Origin: Candidatus Woesearchaeota archaeon
GTDB taxonomy: Archaea > Nanobdellota > Nanobdellia > Woesearchaeales > BM511
Direction: 5' to 3'
DNA length: 39,160 bases
NCBI GenBank assembly: GCA_023266675.1
Contig: JAHFPP010000005.1
Coordinates: 1 to 39,160, forward strand
Shown here one piece after another: positions 17,780 through 26,340 of this stretch (its first letter is position 1; each line of letters opens with the position of its first letter). The notes under the pieces were generated by a model. The model made no database searches. It saw nothing but the letters and a program-made list of their open reading frames with translations, and was not told where the DNA came from. The translations under genes and the position numbers were made by a program.

Positions 17780-18859
17780 ATGAGTGCAATTAAGAAAACA
17801 AAATATGAATCATTTCGCTACGGTACATTTGCAAAAGGATGCAGGCTTTGCGTTACTGGCGAGAAATCCGTGCTTTTTGTGACAGGAAAATGTTCTCAAA
17901 ACTGCTATTACTGCTCACTATCAGACAACAAGAAAAATAATGAAAATATAATAATAAATGAGTGGGAAACAAAAAATTTCAATGATGTCTTGACCGAAAT
18001 AAAGCTTTGCGGCTCAAAAGGCGCAGGCATAACTGGCGGCGACCCGCTTTTAGTAATTGATAAGACTGTGTCTTTGATTAGACTTTTAAAAAAGAATTTT
18101 GGGAAAAAGTTTCATCTTCACTTATACACTCCATTAAAGCTTGTGAATGAGGAGCGGCTTTCAAAACTTTACAGCGCCGGGCTTGATGAGATAAGATTTC
18201 ATCCTGACGTTGATGACACGCGTTTTTGGGAGCGAATTAATCTTGCAGGCAAATATAACTGGGACTTTGGTGTTGAGATACCCTCTCTTCCGCATAGGAT
18301 GGTTGAAACGAAGAAACTGATTGATTATCTTTCAGGAAAAATTCAGTTTATGAATATAAACGAGCTTGAATTATCTGATAATAATTCTCAAAGTTTTGAC
18401 GGATTAGATTTTAAACCAAAAGACCAAACATCATATGCAATAAAAGGAAGCCTTAAAACTGCAAAATCTCTTGCAGATTACGCATTCTCAAAAGGAATAA
18501 AAAATGTTCATTTTTGCACAGCAACACTAAAAGACAAATATCAGCTAAGGCAAAGAATACTTAGACGGGCAAAAAACTCGAAAAAGGATTACGACTTCAT
18601 GACAAAAGAAGGAATGCTTATACGCGGCGCAATATACTATGGCAATAACGAGCCTAAACCAATCATATCATGGATTAAAAAAGAATATGGTGTTCCACAA
18701 AGTCTTTTATCCATTGATTCAGCGCGAAATAGGATACTAACACGTGAAGATGTTGCTGAAAAGCTAAAACTTCCTCTTAAAAAGAAAAAACTTAAAGTTG
18801 CAATAGTTGAGGAGTATCCAACGCATGACTGCTTTCCCATTGAGGTTAATTATATTTAA
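17780..18859 (+). CDS. Radical SAM protein, COG2108-like
   Basis: A 359-residue radical SAM enzyme. The cluster-binding motif is CSQNCYYC with Cys38, Cys42 and Cys45 (Cx3Cx2C), and the SAM-binding GGDP is at 86-89. A second cysteine pair, Cys21 and Cys24 (GCRLC), lies before the motif, as in the archaeal COG2108 group related to pyruvate formate-lyase activating enzyme. The substrate is unknown. The C-terminal 120 residues include a cysteine in VHFCTATLKDKYQLRQR and a basic arm. A TATA-like ACTTTTAAAAAC about 28 nt before the ATG suggests a leaderless, single-gene transcript. Confidence 0.87.
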   Translation: MSAIKKTKYESFRYGTFAKGCRLCVTGEKSVLFVTGKCSQNCYYCSLSDNKKNNENIIINEWETKNFNDVLTEIKLCGSKGAGITGGDPLLVIDKTVSLIRLLKKNFGKKFHLHLYTPLKLVNEERLSKLYSAGLDEIRFHPDVDDTRFWERINLAGKYNWDFGVEIPSLPHRMVETKKLIDYLSGKIQFMNINELELSDNNSQSFDGLDFKPKDQTSYAIKGSLKTAKSLADYAFSKGIKNVHFCTATLKDKYQLRQRILRRAKNSKKDYDFMTKEGMLIRGAIYYGNNEPKPIISWIKKEYGVPQSLLSIDSARNRILTREDVAEKLKLPLKKKKLKVAIVEEYPTHDCFPIEVNYI

Positions 18860-18970
18860 GAAAATTCTTTTATCACGGTAAAAATTATATATTCAATGAA
18901 GCAAGAGAGTAACATGGTCAAGCGAAGAAGTTTAATTCATCTATTAAAAATATAAGAAATAATCTAAAAT

Positions 18971-19423
18971 TTATCTACTCAAATCTATTCTATTACTATA
19001 TGGTTCACCATATCCACTGATACCCTCTAAACAGTGTTCAAATCCATACCCTCTTAATTGTTCAAAAAACCACATTTTACGAGTCTCTTTTATTTTTTGA
19101 GGAACCGCCTTGAATATTTCAGTAATTCCTCCATCAAAATTTGAATGAAAACTTCCTTCCGTGAATAATAACCACGGATTTCCTTCAGTAAATCTTTTGT
19201 CATATTTTAATTCATCTAAAAAAGATTTAACAGTTCCGCCATTAAACGGAGAATTAAAAAATATCTCATTTTGTTCCCAATAAACTTTTTCTTGTTTTTT
19301 ACCAGATAACGCTAAATATTTATTAACATCAAATCCTGCTTTAGAAGGATCATAACAACCTTTAATATCATTTAAATCTAAATCTGAAACATTTATTCTT
19401 TCTATTAAATTTTGTTCTGACAT
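18971..19423 (-). CDS. Hypothetical protein, 150 aa
   Basis: A small soluble protein of unrecognised family, rich in aromatic residues and glycines (FHSNFDGGITEIF, GISGYGEPYSNR), without signal peptide or membrane segment. On the minus strand AATATATAAAC lies about 28-30 nt before the ATG and there is no ribosome site, so it is probably leaderless. Base composition is AT-rich. It lies alone between the radical SAM gene (tail to tail) and the divergent coiled-coil gene. No role can be offered. Confidence 0.6.
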   Translation of the reverse strand: MSEQNLIERINVSDLDLNDIKGCYDPSKAGFDVNKYLALSGKKQEKVYWEQNEIFFNSPFNGGTVKSFLDELKYDKRFTEGNPWLLFTEGSFHSNFDGGITEIFKAVPQKIKETRKMWFFEQLRGYGFEHCLEGISGYGEPYSNRIDLSR

Positions 19424-19624
19424 AATTTTGTTATTACTCTCTAGTTTATATATTTTTCTAGTCTTAATCTCAAATTACCCAACTTCTGCTTAACTTACAA
19501 ATCTCAGTTAATCATGTATTAAACGTCTTACTATTTTTAAATAGCAAAATTTATAAATGCAAATCCTTTGAATTTATCTAAGAGACAAATCTTATACTAA
19601 ATAAAAAAAACCGAGGTAATCATT

Positions 19625-20149
19625 ATGCATCGAGACGGACCATTAAAAAACATATTCAAAGAAGACAATTGGGGAGATGTAGGCAAGGCTTCAACATTCA
19701 TGTACACGCGAAAGGCAGATGAAAGTTTTGACCCAAAAGAATACGAAAAACTGAAAGAAAAAGCCAGAGAAACGCCAGCGGTCAATGAATCCGTAAAAAA
19801 AGAGGAATCACCTCAATCAGCTCAAGCGTCATCACCAAAAGAAGATTCTGTGTCAAAAGAAGCAGTTATGAAATTAAAAGCTGAAAAAGACCAAGAAGTT
19901 GCTATGATTGTGCAGAAAATCAATGACCTGATTGCACGGCAAAACAAGATGGAAACAGCGCTTGACGAAGCAAATAACAAAGTTAAGGAACTAAGCAACC
20001 AGATAACCCTTTACCTGAAAAAACCTGAGCCATCAACTCAAAAGATTGAAAAAAGAGAGCCAGTTGACGTTCCTATTGACAGAAACAATGTTGCACCATC
20101 TGACGTAACAATTGAGAAAATGTTTAATTTCTCAAATAAGAAGTTTTAG
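19625..20149 (+). CDS. Coiled-coil protein, unknown function
   Basis: A 174-residue soluble protein. The first 50 residues are compact and charged, followed by a Ser/Pro/Glu linker and a coiled coil at about 80-135 (AVMKLKAEKDQEVAMIVQKI, then DEANNKVKELSNQI). The tail ends in a short aromatic motif (KMFNFSNKKF) that could be a docking peptide. A TATA-like AATTTATAAATGC at about 19550-19562 and a GAGGT ribosome site support the start at 19625. The layout recalls the coiled-coil protein at 4114 but I see no sequence similarity. Confidence 0.7.
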   Translation: MHRDGPLKNIFKEDNWGDVGKASTFMYTRKADESFDPKEYEKLKEKARETPAVNESVKKEESPQSAQASSPKEDSVSKEAVMKLKAEKDQEVAMIVQKINDLIARQNKMETALDEANNKVKELSNQITLYLKKPEPSTQKIEKREPVDVPIDRNNVAPSDVTIEKMFNFSNKKF

Positions 20150-20180
20150 TTTTATTTTTTTATAATTTTTTTCTAATTGT
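20150..20180 (+). terminator. T-rich transcription terminator
   Basis: Runs of T (TTTTATTTTTTT, then ATTTTTTT) directly follow the stop of the coiled-coil gene, the usual archaeal termination signal. There is no strong hairpin. Confidence 0.5.
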
Positions 20181-20250
20181 TTTAAATGAATTCATTTATG
20201 AATTAGCTCTGTTCTTACTAACTTTTTTTTACTCAAAAAATTGTCGAACT

Positions 20251-20260
20251 AAATCTTTAT
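20251..20260 (+). promoter_or_regulatory. TATA box of the feo operon
   Basis: CTTTATAAAC, centred about 30 nt before the feoA ATG. It predicts a transcript with almost no leader. No iron-regulator operator could be identified with confidence. Confidence 0.6.
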
Positions 20261-20285
20261 AAACCACTATCCACTACTTTATTGT

Positions 20286-20534
20286 ATGAAAGAAATCTGC
20301 CTGAAGCTTTCTGATATACCTGAAGGAAAGAAGGTGAAAATAGATTCTGTTGTATGCGGTGATAATGTAAAGCACAGGCTTTGCTCCCTTGGTGTTTTAA
20401 AGGGAAAAACCGTTGAGATGATAAAAAACGATTCAAGCGGGCCTATCATACTAAAAGTTCTTGACTCAAAACTTGCCGTAGGACGAGAGCAGGCTAAAAA
20501 CATATTCATTTGCAAATCAGGATTGAAAAAATGA
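20286..20534 (+). CDS. feoA: Ferrous iron transport protein A
   Basis: An 82-residue SH3-like FeoA protein. It shows the family pattern: an N-terminal [12 protein letters not shown], a central [17 protein letters not shown] block, and a final [12 protein letters not shown]. FeoA is a small cytoplasmic partner that supports FeoB-mediated ferrous iron uptake. Its stop overlaps the feoB start (ATGA), so translation is coupled. Confidence 0.93.
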   Translation: MKEICLKLSDIPEGKKVKIDSVVCGDNVKHRLCSLGVLKGKTVEMIKNDSSGPIILKVLDSKLAVGREQAKNIFICKSGLKK

Positions 20535-22555
20535 GAACTTTAAAGATTGCTCTGGCCGGAAATCCAAATTGCGGAAAAACAACGCTATTTAACACATTAA
20601 CTGGCGCAAATCAGCATGTAGGAAACTGGCCAGGAAAAACCATTGAGCAAAAGACAGGCAACTTTAATTTTAATGGTCGAAAGATAGAGCTTATAGACCT
20701 GCCAGGAACTTACAGTCTGACTTCATTCTCTGAAGAAGAGCAGATAACCATGGATTTTCTTATAAACGAAAAACCAGATATCACAATTAACATTGTTGAT
20801 GCAACAAATCTTGAGCGAAATCTGTTTCTTACTTTCGAGGTCCTTGAACATATATCAAGTGTTGTAATTCTGATAAACATGGATAAACTTGCAAAAGAAA
20901 AAGGAATAATCATCAATCCAAAAAGCATTGAAAGCAAGCTTGGCGTTCCTGTCAATGTATGCGACGCAAAAAATAAAGACGAATGTAGTGGATTCATGAA
21001 AAAAATGATTGCATACTCAGCTAAGAAAAAAAGAGAATCAAATCTAAAATTAAATTATGGAGACGAGCTTGAAGAGCACCTTTTAAAAGTTGAGGAGATA
21101 ATAAAAAACGACAAGATATCATTTCAAAATTATACGCCGCGGCTTCTTTCGGTAAAACTTTTACAAAACGACAAGTTAATCTCAAAAGAGGTTCTTAACC
21201 TTGACAATGCTTCAAATCTTAAGCGAGAGCTTGAAAAAATAAAAAGGCACTTGAGAAAAATATTTGGAAACGATTATGATACTGTGATGTCAGACAAAAA
21301 GCATGGTCTTGCCGCAGGTGTTGTAAAAGAGTCGCTTAAGCGGATAAATATTAACAGGGAGTCGAGGTCTGACAGGCTGGATAAGGTGTTGACAAATAAG
21401 TATGTTGGAATTCCAATTTTTCTTCTCATAATCTTCATTGTTTTTCAGATGACATTTACTTTTGCAAAGCCTTTTGTAGGATTAATCGAATTATGCGTGT
21501 CATTTTTTGCCAAAATCACGTCAGTATGGATTGCATCAACTCAGCTTCCTGCATGGGTTGGCTCACTAATATCTGATGGCATCATCGGCGGCGTTGGGTC
21601 AGTTATTGTGTTTTTGCCAAACATCTTCATAATGTTTTTCTTGATATCACTTCTTGAAGATTTTGGATACCTTGCAAGGGCAGCATTTATAATGGATGAG
21701 CTTATGCATAAAATAGGCCTTCATGGAAAATCATTTATTCCATTAATCCTCGGATTTGGATGCAACGTCCCTGCAATCATGTCTACAAGAAGCCTTGACA
21801 ACAAAAAAGATAAGCTGCTTACAATATTAATAATACCTTTCATGTCATGTTCTGCACGCCTTCCAGTCTACATTTTATTTGTCGGAGCATTTTTTATAAA
21901 GTATCAGGGACTGATTCTTTTCTCGCTTTACCTTTTAGGCATACTCCTTGCAATATCCTCGGGACTGTTATTCAAAAAATTTTTCTTCAAAAATGAGACC
22001 TCTGACTTAATCCTTGAGATACCTCCATACAGGCTTCCAACACTTAGCGGCGCAGTTATTCACACATGGGAACGTGGAAAACAGTTCATCTATAAAGCAG
22101 GAACACTGATACTATCTGCAAGCATTGTTGTATGGTTCTTCTCAAATCTTCCACTTGGAGTTGCATACGCATCAGAAGACAGTTTAATAGGGCAGATAGG
22201 AAAATTTGTTGCACCAATACTAGCACCTCTCGGGTTTGGTTTTTGGCAGGCAGCTGTAGCATTAATATTTGGTGTTGTCGCAAAAGAAGTTGTCGTCAGC
22301 ACTTTTGCCACGATTTATGGCGTCTCAGAAGGAAATTTGACAGGTGTTATCCATGGAATGTTCACGCCACTATCCGCGTACGCATTCATGGTTATGACTT
22401 TAATTTATATTCCTTGCGTTGCAACAATAACAACAATAAAGACTGAGACTGGTTCATGGATGATTGCACTCATGCTTGCAGCGTATACACTTACTCTTGG
22501 ATGGGTTTTTGCGTTAATAATATATAGAGGCGGACTATTGCTTGGGTTTGGATAA
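20531..22555 (+). CDS. feoB: Ferrous iron transporter B
   Basis: A 674-residue inner-membrane ferrous iron transporter with an N-terminal G protein. Motifs: G1 GNPNCGKT (10-17), a G2 region around the GKT at 35-37, G3 DLPG (56-59) and G4 NMDK (about 116-119). A helical spacer follows, then from about residue 291 the polytopic permease with two gate-like repeats, the conserved GFGCNVPA and a later [10 protein letters not shown] start at ATG 20531, overlapping the feoA stop; the frame extends to TTG-type codons upstream, but the overlap is typical of feoAB. Length is slightly short, as in archaeal FeoB. Confidence 0.95.
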   Translation: MRTLKIALAGNPNCGKTTLFNTLTGANQHVGNWPGKTIEQKTGNFNFNGRKIELIDLPGTYSLTSFSEEEQITMDFLINEKPDITINIVDATNLERNLFLTFEVLEHISSVVILINMDKLAKEKGIIINPKSIESKLGVPVNVCDAKNKDECSGFMKKMIAYSAKKKRESNLKLNYGDELEEHLLKVEEIIKNDKISFQNYTPRLLSVKLLQNDKLISKEVLNLDNASNLKRELEKIKRHLRKIFGNDYDTVMSDKKHGLAAGVVKESLKRININRESRSDRLDKVLTNKYVGIPIFLLIIFIVFQMTFTFAKPFVGLIELCVSFFAKITSVWIASTQLPAWVGSLISDGIIGGVGSVIVFLPNIFIMFFLISLLEDFGYLARAAFIMDELMHKIGLHGKSFIPLILGFGCNVPAIMSTRSLDNKKDKLLTILIIPFMSCSARLPVYILFVGAFFIKYQGLILFSLYLLGILLAISSGLLFKKFFFKNETSDLILEIPPYRLPTLSGAVIHTWERGKQFIYKAGTLILSASIVVWFFSNLPLGVAYASEDSLIGQIGKFVAPILAPLGFGFWQAAVALIFGVVAKEVVVSTFATIYGVSEGNLTGVIHGMFTPLSAYAFMVMTLIYIPCVATITTIKTETGSWMIALMLAAYTLTLGWVFALIIYRGGLLLGFG

Positions 22556-22557
22556 AA

Positions 22558-22698
22558 ATGATTGAAACAATACTATTTGTCTTTGTGGGAATATCTGGTA
22601 TGTACTTTCTTTACAAAATTATGAGAAAGGAAGTCGTTGAAGGCAAATGCAGTTCATGCACGGATTCAAAAAGCTGCAAGTCAAAAAAATGCAATTAA
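22558..22698 (+). CDS. FeoB-associated Cys-rich membrane peptide
   Basis: A 46-residue protein starting 2 nt after the feoB stop. It has one N-terminal membrane helix (ILFVFVGISGMYFLYKIM) and a short C-terminal tail with four cysteines, spaced CSSC, then SCKSKKC. This matches the FeoB-associated Cys-rich membrane protein family, which lies next to feoB in many genomes and may handle iron or act as a small partner. Function of the family is not proven. Position and cysteine pattern make the call firm despite the small size. Confidence 0.85.
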   Translation: MIETILFVFVGISGMYFLYKIMRKEVVEGKCSSCTDSKSCKSKKCN

Positions 22699-22714
22699 TA
22701 AGAAAGGTGGTAAA

Positions 22715-22993
22715 ATGAAAAGAGTAAACGCATCGCATATACTTGTAAAAACCGAAGAAAGCGCTAGAGTTGCGCTTTATGACGTAAAAAACGGCAAGAA
22801 GTTTGAAGAAGTCGCTAAATCAGTTTCAATCTGCCCTTCAGGAAAAAAAGGCGGAAATCTTGGCTGGTTTGGTAAAGGACAGATGGTAAAAGAGTTTGAG
22901 ACAGCATGCTTTAATGGCAAAAAAGGAGAAATCATCGGTCCAGTAAAAACACAGTTCGGTTTTCATATAATAAAAATCGAAGATTCTGAATAA
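22715..22993 (+). CDS. Parvulin-type peptidyl-prolyl isomerase
   Basis: A 92-residue single-domain parvulin (PpiC/Pin1-like rotamase), which speeds up cis-trans isomerisation of proline bonds. Family blocks are present: ASHILVK near the N-terminus, then SICPSGKKGGNLGWFGKGQM, FNGKKGEIIGPVKTQFGFHI and a final IIKIED. The start is ATG 22715 behind AAAGGTGG; the longer frame overlaps the Cys-rich peptide gene and reads through it. It lacks a signal peptide, so it is cytoplasmic. It is probably the last gene of the feo operon, 16 nt after the peptide gene. Confidence 0.92.
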   Translation: MKRVNASHILVKTEESARVALYDVKNGKKFEEVAKSVSICPSGKKGGNLGWFGKGQMVKEFETACFNGKKGEIIGPVKTQFGFHIIKIEDSE

Positions 22994-23193
22994 TACCTTT
23001 ATCTTTTGTTTTTTTAGTTAATTTTATAACGATAAAATATGAACCTATCAGAAGTATCAAACTAATTAAATCAATAGTGTCAAAGACAACACTTGTAAAT
23101 AACACCATTATTCATATAATAATTTACCATTATAATTTATATATAAGTATTAGATAATTAATAATTAAAGTTATTTTTTGAACGGGGGTTTAA

Positions 23194-24438
23194 ATGAGGT
23201 TTAACTTTAAGACTCTGGTCTTTATCATATTCTTAATATCCCTATTGCCGTTAACTTTAGCTATAGAAACTGCTCTTACTTTTGATGGTAATGGCAATTT
23301 AGAAAGTGGAGATGGATATTTTCGTGTTTATAATGGACTTAACCAGTTATCGAAGATATATACTGGCTCAAATGCTAGTGGAACACTTCTTTATGAATAT
23401 ACTTTTGACCCTACAGAAGATAGAGTTGCAATTAAGCATGATTATGTCAAAAATCGAACTATCTATTATTTTGATAAAGAGTATATGAGACTAGTTAATT
23501 CTTCGGGAACATTCAATTTTGAATTTGCTTATTTTGAAGGTCAGTTAATAGCACAAATCAATCCAGATGGTTCAAAATATTTCTTTATACTTGATCAGAA
23601 AGGTTCAATAGTTGGAGTTACGGATGAAAATGGGGCGTTAGTCGAAAATAAAAGTTACGACCCCTACGGAAATTCAGTTGATGGGATGACAATAACACCT
23701 TATGGCTATGAGGGAAAAGAACATGATTCAGTAGTGGGTGATATTGATTTTAAAGCGAGAAGATATAACCCTAACTTAGCTATGTTTGAACAGCCTGATA
23801 CCTTGATACAAAATGTTTATGACCCACAGAGTTTGAATAGGTATAGTTTTGAAAGAAATAATCCAATAAAAAATATAGACCCGACAGGACACGAAATTGC
23901 ATTACCTTTTGGTGACGCTTTTGGAGATTTATTCAAATTTCCAGTTGAAAATCCATATATTAATCCTTACAATCCACCAGTTGACGTACCAGTCGGTATT
24001 AATGTTGAGCAAAGCGATAAAGCGAGTGATGTTGGGTGGAGTGATTGGACAAAGAAAGATGTTTTCGGAGACGGAAGAGAGAAGTGGTTTAGGGAGAATG
24101 ATAATGAATTTGAAACTTGGGAAGAGAATGACCCACATCAAGGTATGCCATATCGACATATTAACGACCGAATTTATGATAAGAATAAACTAAAACAGGT
24201 TGAAGAATGGAAAAAAAGTGGTCGAGTTGGGCCAAAACCCAACTCAGATCCGATCAATGGTCCTGATGACCACCATGAAGCCGATCCTAACAATCATGAT
24301 CCAACCTCTTATAGATCTGGAAAATCAAAAACCTCACCGATATTCAGTTTTTTCTCTTACATCATAACAACAGCAAAAAAAGAAATTATTATAAGAACTA
24401 ATACTGGTGATGGATATAAAGATATGAAAATTTATTAG
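23194..24438 (+). CDS. Exported RHS/YD-repeat protein with variable C-terminal (toxin-like) domain
   Basis: A 414-residue protein with a clear Sec signal peptide (1-24, hydrophobic LVFIIFLISLLPLTLA). Then come YD-type repeats and an RHS core-associated domain with YDPYGNS (about 154), TPYGYEGKEHD, DFKARRYNP, LNRYSFERNNP and the closing IDPTGHE (about 229-234). In RHS polymorphic toxins everything after that motif is a variable toxin tip. Here it is about 180 residues, with a His/Asp cluster PDDHHEADPNNHDP (about 356-370) that might bind a metal. The repeat shell is short, too small for a full encapsulating cage. The tip matches nothing I know. Two genes follow at once, as immunity genes would. 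The long AT-rich leader contains TTTATATATAAG. GGGGG precedes the ATG. Confidence 0.85.
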   Translation: MRFNFKTLVFIIFLISLLPLTLAIETALTFDGNGNLESGDGYFRVYNGLNQLSKIYTGSNASGTLLYEYTFDPTEDRVAIKHDYVKNRTIYYFDKEYMRLVNSSGTFNFEFAYFEGQLIAQINPDGSKYFFILDQKGSIVGVTDENGALVENKSYDPYGNSVDGMTITPYGYEGKEHDSVVGDIDFKARRYNPNLAMFEQPDTLIQNVYDPQSLNRYSFERNNPIKNIDPTGHEIALPFGDAFGDLFKFPVENPYINPYNPPVDVPVGINVEQSDKASDVGWSDWTKKDVFGDGREKWFRENDNEFETWEENDPHQGMPYRHINDRIYDKNKLKQVEEWKKSGRVGPKPNSDPINGPDDHHEADPNNHDPTSYRSGKSKTSPIFSFFSYIITTAKKEIIIRTNTGDGYKDMKIY

Positions 24439-24458
24439 AATATTTGAGAGGTTAACTA

Positions 24459-24791
24459 ATGGATAAAGAATTAGACATTGATGAAAATCACAAATTTCAT
24501 GATTCAATAATTTATGAGATTAAAAAAACAGATAATGAGTTGGAAATAGTAATTCACATAGACACTTACTGGTTTCAAGGTAAGAAAAATGGTAAATTAA
24601 CATTAAAAAATGCTAAATTCGATGAATCAATAATTAAATATGTAGATGATAAGTATCCTTTTGATAATCTTGATCGATTGACTCACATAAAAGTACATAA
24701 CGAGCATATATTTGAAATCGTTTTTCAATCAAACCAAGAAAAGATTTGGAAGATAACTGCTGATTCTTTTACCTTCGAAAGGTATGATTAA
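24459..24791 (+). CDS. Candidate immunity protein 1 (cytoplasmic)
   Basis: A 110-residue acidic soluble protein beginning 20 nt after the RHS stop, with GAGAGG ahead of its ATG. It has beta-rich segments (NELEIVIHIDTYWF, HIFEIVFQSN) and an acidic helix-loop. Size, charge and place directly behind a toxin-type gene are those of immunity proteins in polymorphic toxin loci. No family is recognised. It overlaps or abuts the next gene, so both are translated from the RHS transcript. Confidence 0.65.
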   Translation: MDKELDIDENHKFHDSIIYEIKKTDNELEIVIHIDTYWFQGKKNGKLTLKNAKFDESIIKYVDDKYPFDNLDRLTHIKVHNEHIFEIVFQSNQEKIWKITADSFTFERYD

Positions 24792-24792
24792 A

Positions 24793-25347
24793 ATGGCAAA
24801 GAAAAGTAATACAAGAAATAAGGGTATAATTTCAAAATATCTGTTTTGGATAATCGTTTTAGTGGTTATAACTCTTATCGGTAATTGGTTTCTTTTTTAC
24901 TACTTTACCCACATTCCAATTCCTAAAGTGCCAAATCCTGTTAAATTAAAATGTAGTACTGCGTGTATTAAATATACAGAATATTTAGATTATAGAGTTG
25001 AGATTGGAAGTTTAACATATAATTGTTTTTGCACTTTAAGAACAGGAGAGAAAATAGAAACGGCTCATTTCCCAATAAATTATAATTATAATAAACCTAT
25101 CTTTATTTTCAAAATCGGATTTGAAAACGGGAATATAATAAACTCCACTATGGCTGGAAAACCATACTATATCAAATTTGTTGAAACTAATAAATATCCT
25201 GCAACACTACTTGCGATGGTTAATGGTGAATTAACAAATAAAATTGCAGAAGGAAACACCTATACCTTAAAAGATGGTTCTAAACTAGGATTTATCAGAT
25301 ATACAACAGAAAGCAACATATTTGAAGGATATATAATCCAAAAATAA
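24793..25347 (+). CDS. Candidate immunity protein 2 (membrane anchored)
   Basis: About 184 residues; I use ATG 24793, although ATG 24784 (nine bases earlier and overlapping the previous stop) is also possible. A basic N-terminus is followed by one membrane helix (YLFWIIVLVVITLIGNWFLF) and a C-terminal domain of about 135 residues outside the membrane with four cysteines (KCSTAC, NCFC) that may form disulfides. A membrane-tethered exterior domain fits a protein that meets an exported partner, such as an immunity or delivery factor for the RHS protein. Function is inferred from the operon only. Confidence 0.6.
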   Translation: MAKKSNTRNKGIISKYLFWIIVLVVITLIGNWFLFYYFTHIPIPKVPNPVKLKCSTACIKYTEYLDYRVEIGSLTYNCFCTLRTGEKIETAHFPINYNYNKPIFIFKIGFENGNIINSTMAGKPYYIKFVETNKYPATLLAMVNGELTNKIAEGNTYTLKDGSKLGFIRYTTESNIFEGYIIQK

Positions 25348-25396
25348 AGAAACTGTTGTTAAGTATCAATATCTCATTCAGGTAACAGTGGAATGA

Positions 25397-26266
25397 CTAC
25401 CTCTTCTCATGTTTTACAAATGCTTTGCCCATGACTTCATCAGTAAATCCTTTTGGAATTTTTCCTTTCTCCGCGTAGACATAAAGCGCTGTGCTGTAAA
25501 TATTGTTTGCTAGCGCAAAGAAAACGCCAACAGCGACAAAATATACAACAACTAGCAATACTGACATTATAATTGCAATAGGGCCAAATACGGCGCTTGT
25601 AAACAGCAGCATTATTCCGATAATAACACCAAGTACAAAGAATATCATTTCCATAACTCCAAATCCAAACATTCTTATTAGGTTCTCTCCCCACGTTTTT
25701 TTGAAACTCTTTGCAGAATTTTTAATAGCATCAATAGGTCCGTAACCGTGATATACCATTCCAGGAACAACAAATATTGTTATCATACTCCAGGCAGCGC
25801 CAAGAAGTGAGTTGACTATCCTGATTATTAGTTCTCCAATTCCGCCCATCCTTTCGGCAATATTATTTATTATTCGAAGTATCAGTCCAACTACTGCTGA
25901 AACTATGCTCCAGTAAAATATCAAATGAATTTTTGTGAATGCAAACTTTATAGTCTCGCTAAAAGTTGCGTTTCCACCTTCAAACCGTTTTTTAGCAGTA
26001 TACACAACGCAGACATTGAAGAATGTTGCAATGAATGCAAGCCCTAAATAAATTATGAATATTAAGACAAAACTTGTCATACCAAAAAACAATGGCATTC
26101 TGTCTTGGCCAACAAATGATAATAACATAGGAAAAATCATAGCTAATATGAATAATAATGAGAATACTCCTGCAAGGATTGGAAAAGCAATTAATTCCTT
26201 GTCTTGCCTAATAACCTCTAACGTTAACTTTGTCAGATTCCAACTTCTTTTAAATTCTCCAGCCAT
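25397..26266 (-). CDS. DUF6159-like multi-pass membrane protein
   Basis: A 289-residue protein with an N-terminal cytoplasmic helix (GEFKRSWNLTKLTLEVIRQD) and about six hydrophobic segments, the first starting near residue 28. The order of helices, the motif YHGYGPIDAIKNSAKSFKKT in the loop after the fourth helix, and the C-terminal lysine-rich end resemble the DUF6159 membrane family. Function of that family is unknown. I place the start at the second codon of the frame (ATG 26266), with AAGGTGATT before it. TATTTTTAAATAAAAC lies upstream on the minus strand. It points toward the RHS operon tail and is not part of it. Confidence 0.75.
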   Translation of the reverse strand: MAGEFKRSWNLTKLTLEVIRQDKELIAFPILAGVFSLLFILAMIFPMLLSFVGQDRMPLFFGMTSFVLIFIIYLGLAFIATFFNVCVVYTAKKRFEGGNATFSETIKFAFTKIHLIFYWSIVSAVVGLILRIINNIAERMGGIGELIIRIVNSLLGAAWSMITIFVVPGMVYHGYGPIDAIKNSAKSFKKTWGENLIRMFGFGVMEMIFFVLGVIIGIMLLFTSAVFGPIAIIMSVLLVVVYFVAVGVFFALANNIYSTALYVYAEKGKIPKGFTDEVMGKAFVKHEKR

Positions 26267-26340
26267 CAATAATCACCTTGATTTCTAAGATAATTGTTTT
26301 ATTTAAAAATATTGCTCTTAATTAAATCTAAAAGTCAGTA

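Noticed and set aside
18915-18956. 13-codon ORF MVKRRSLIHLLKI after the radical SAM gene
   Set aside because: Too short and without other support to call a gene.
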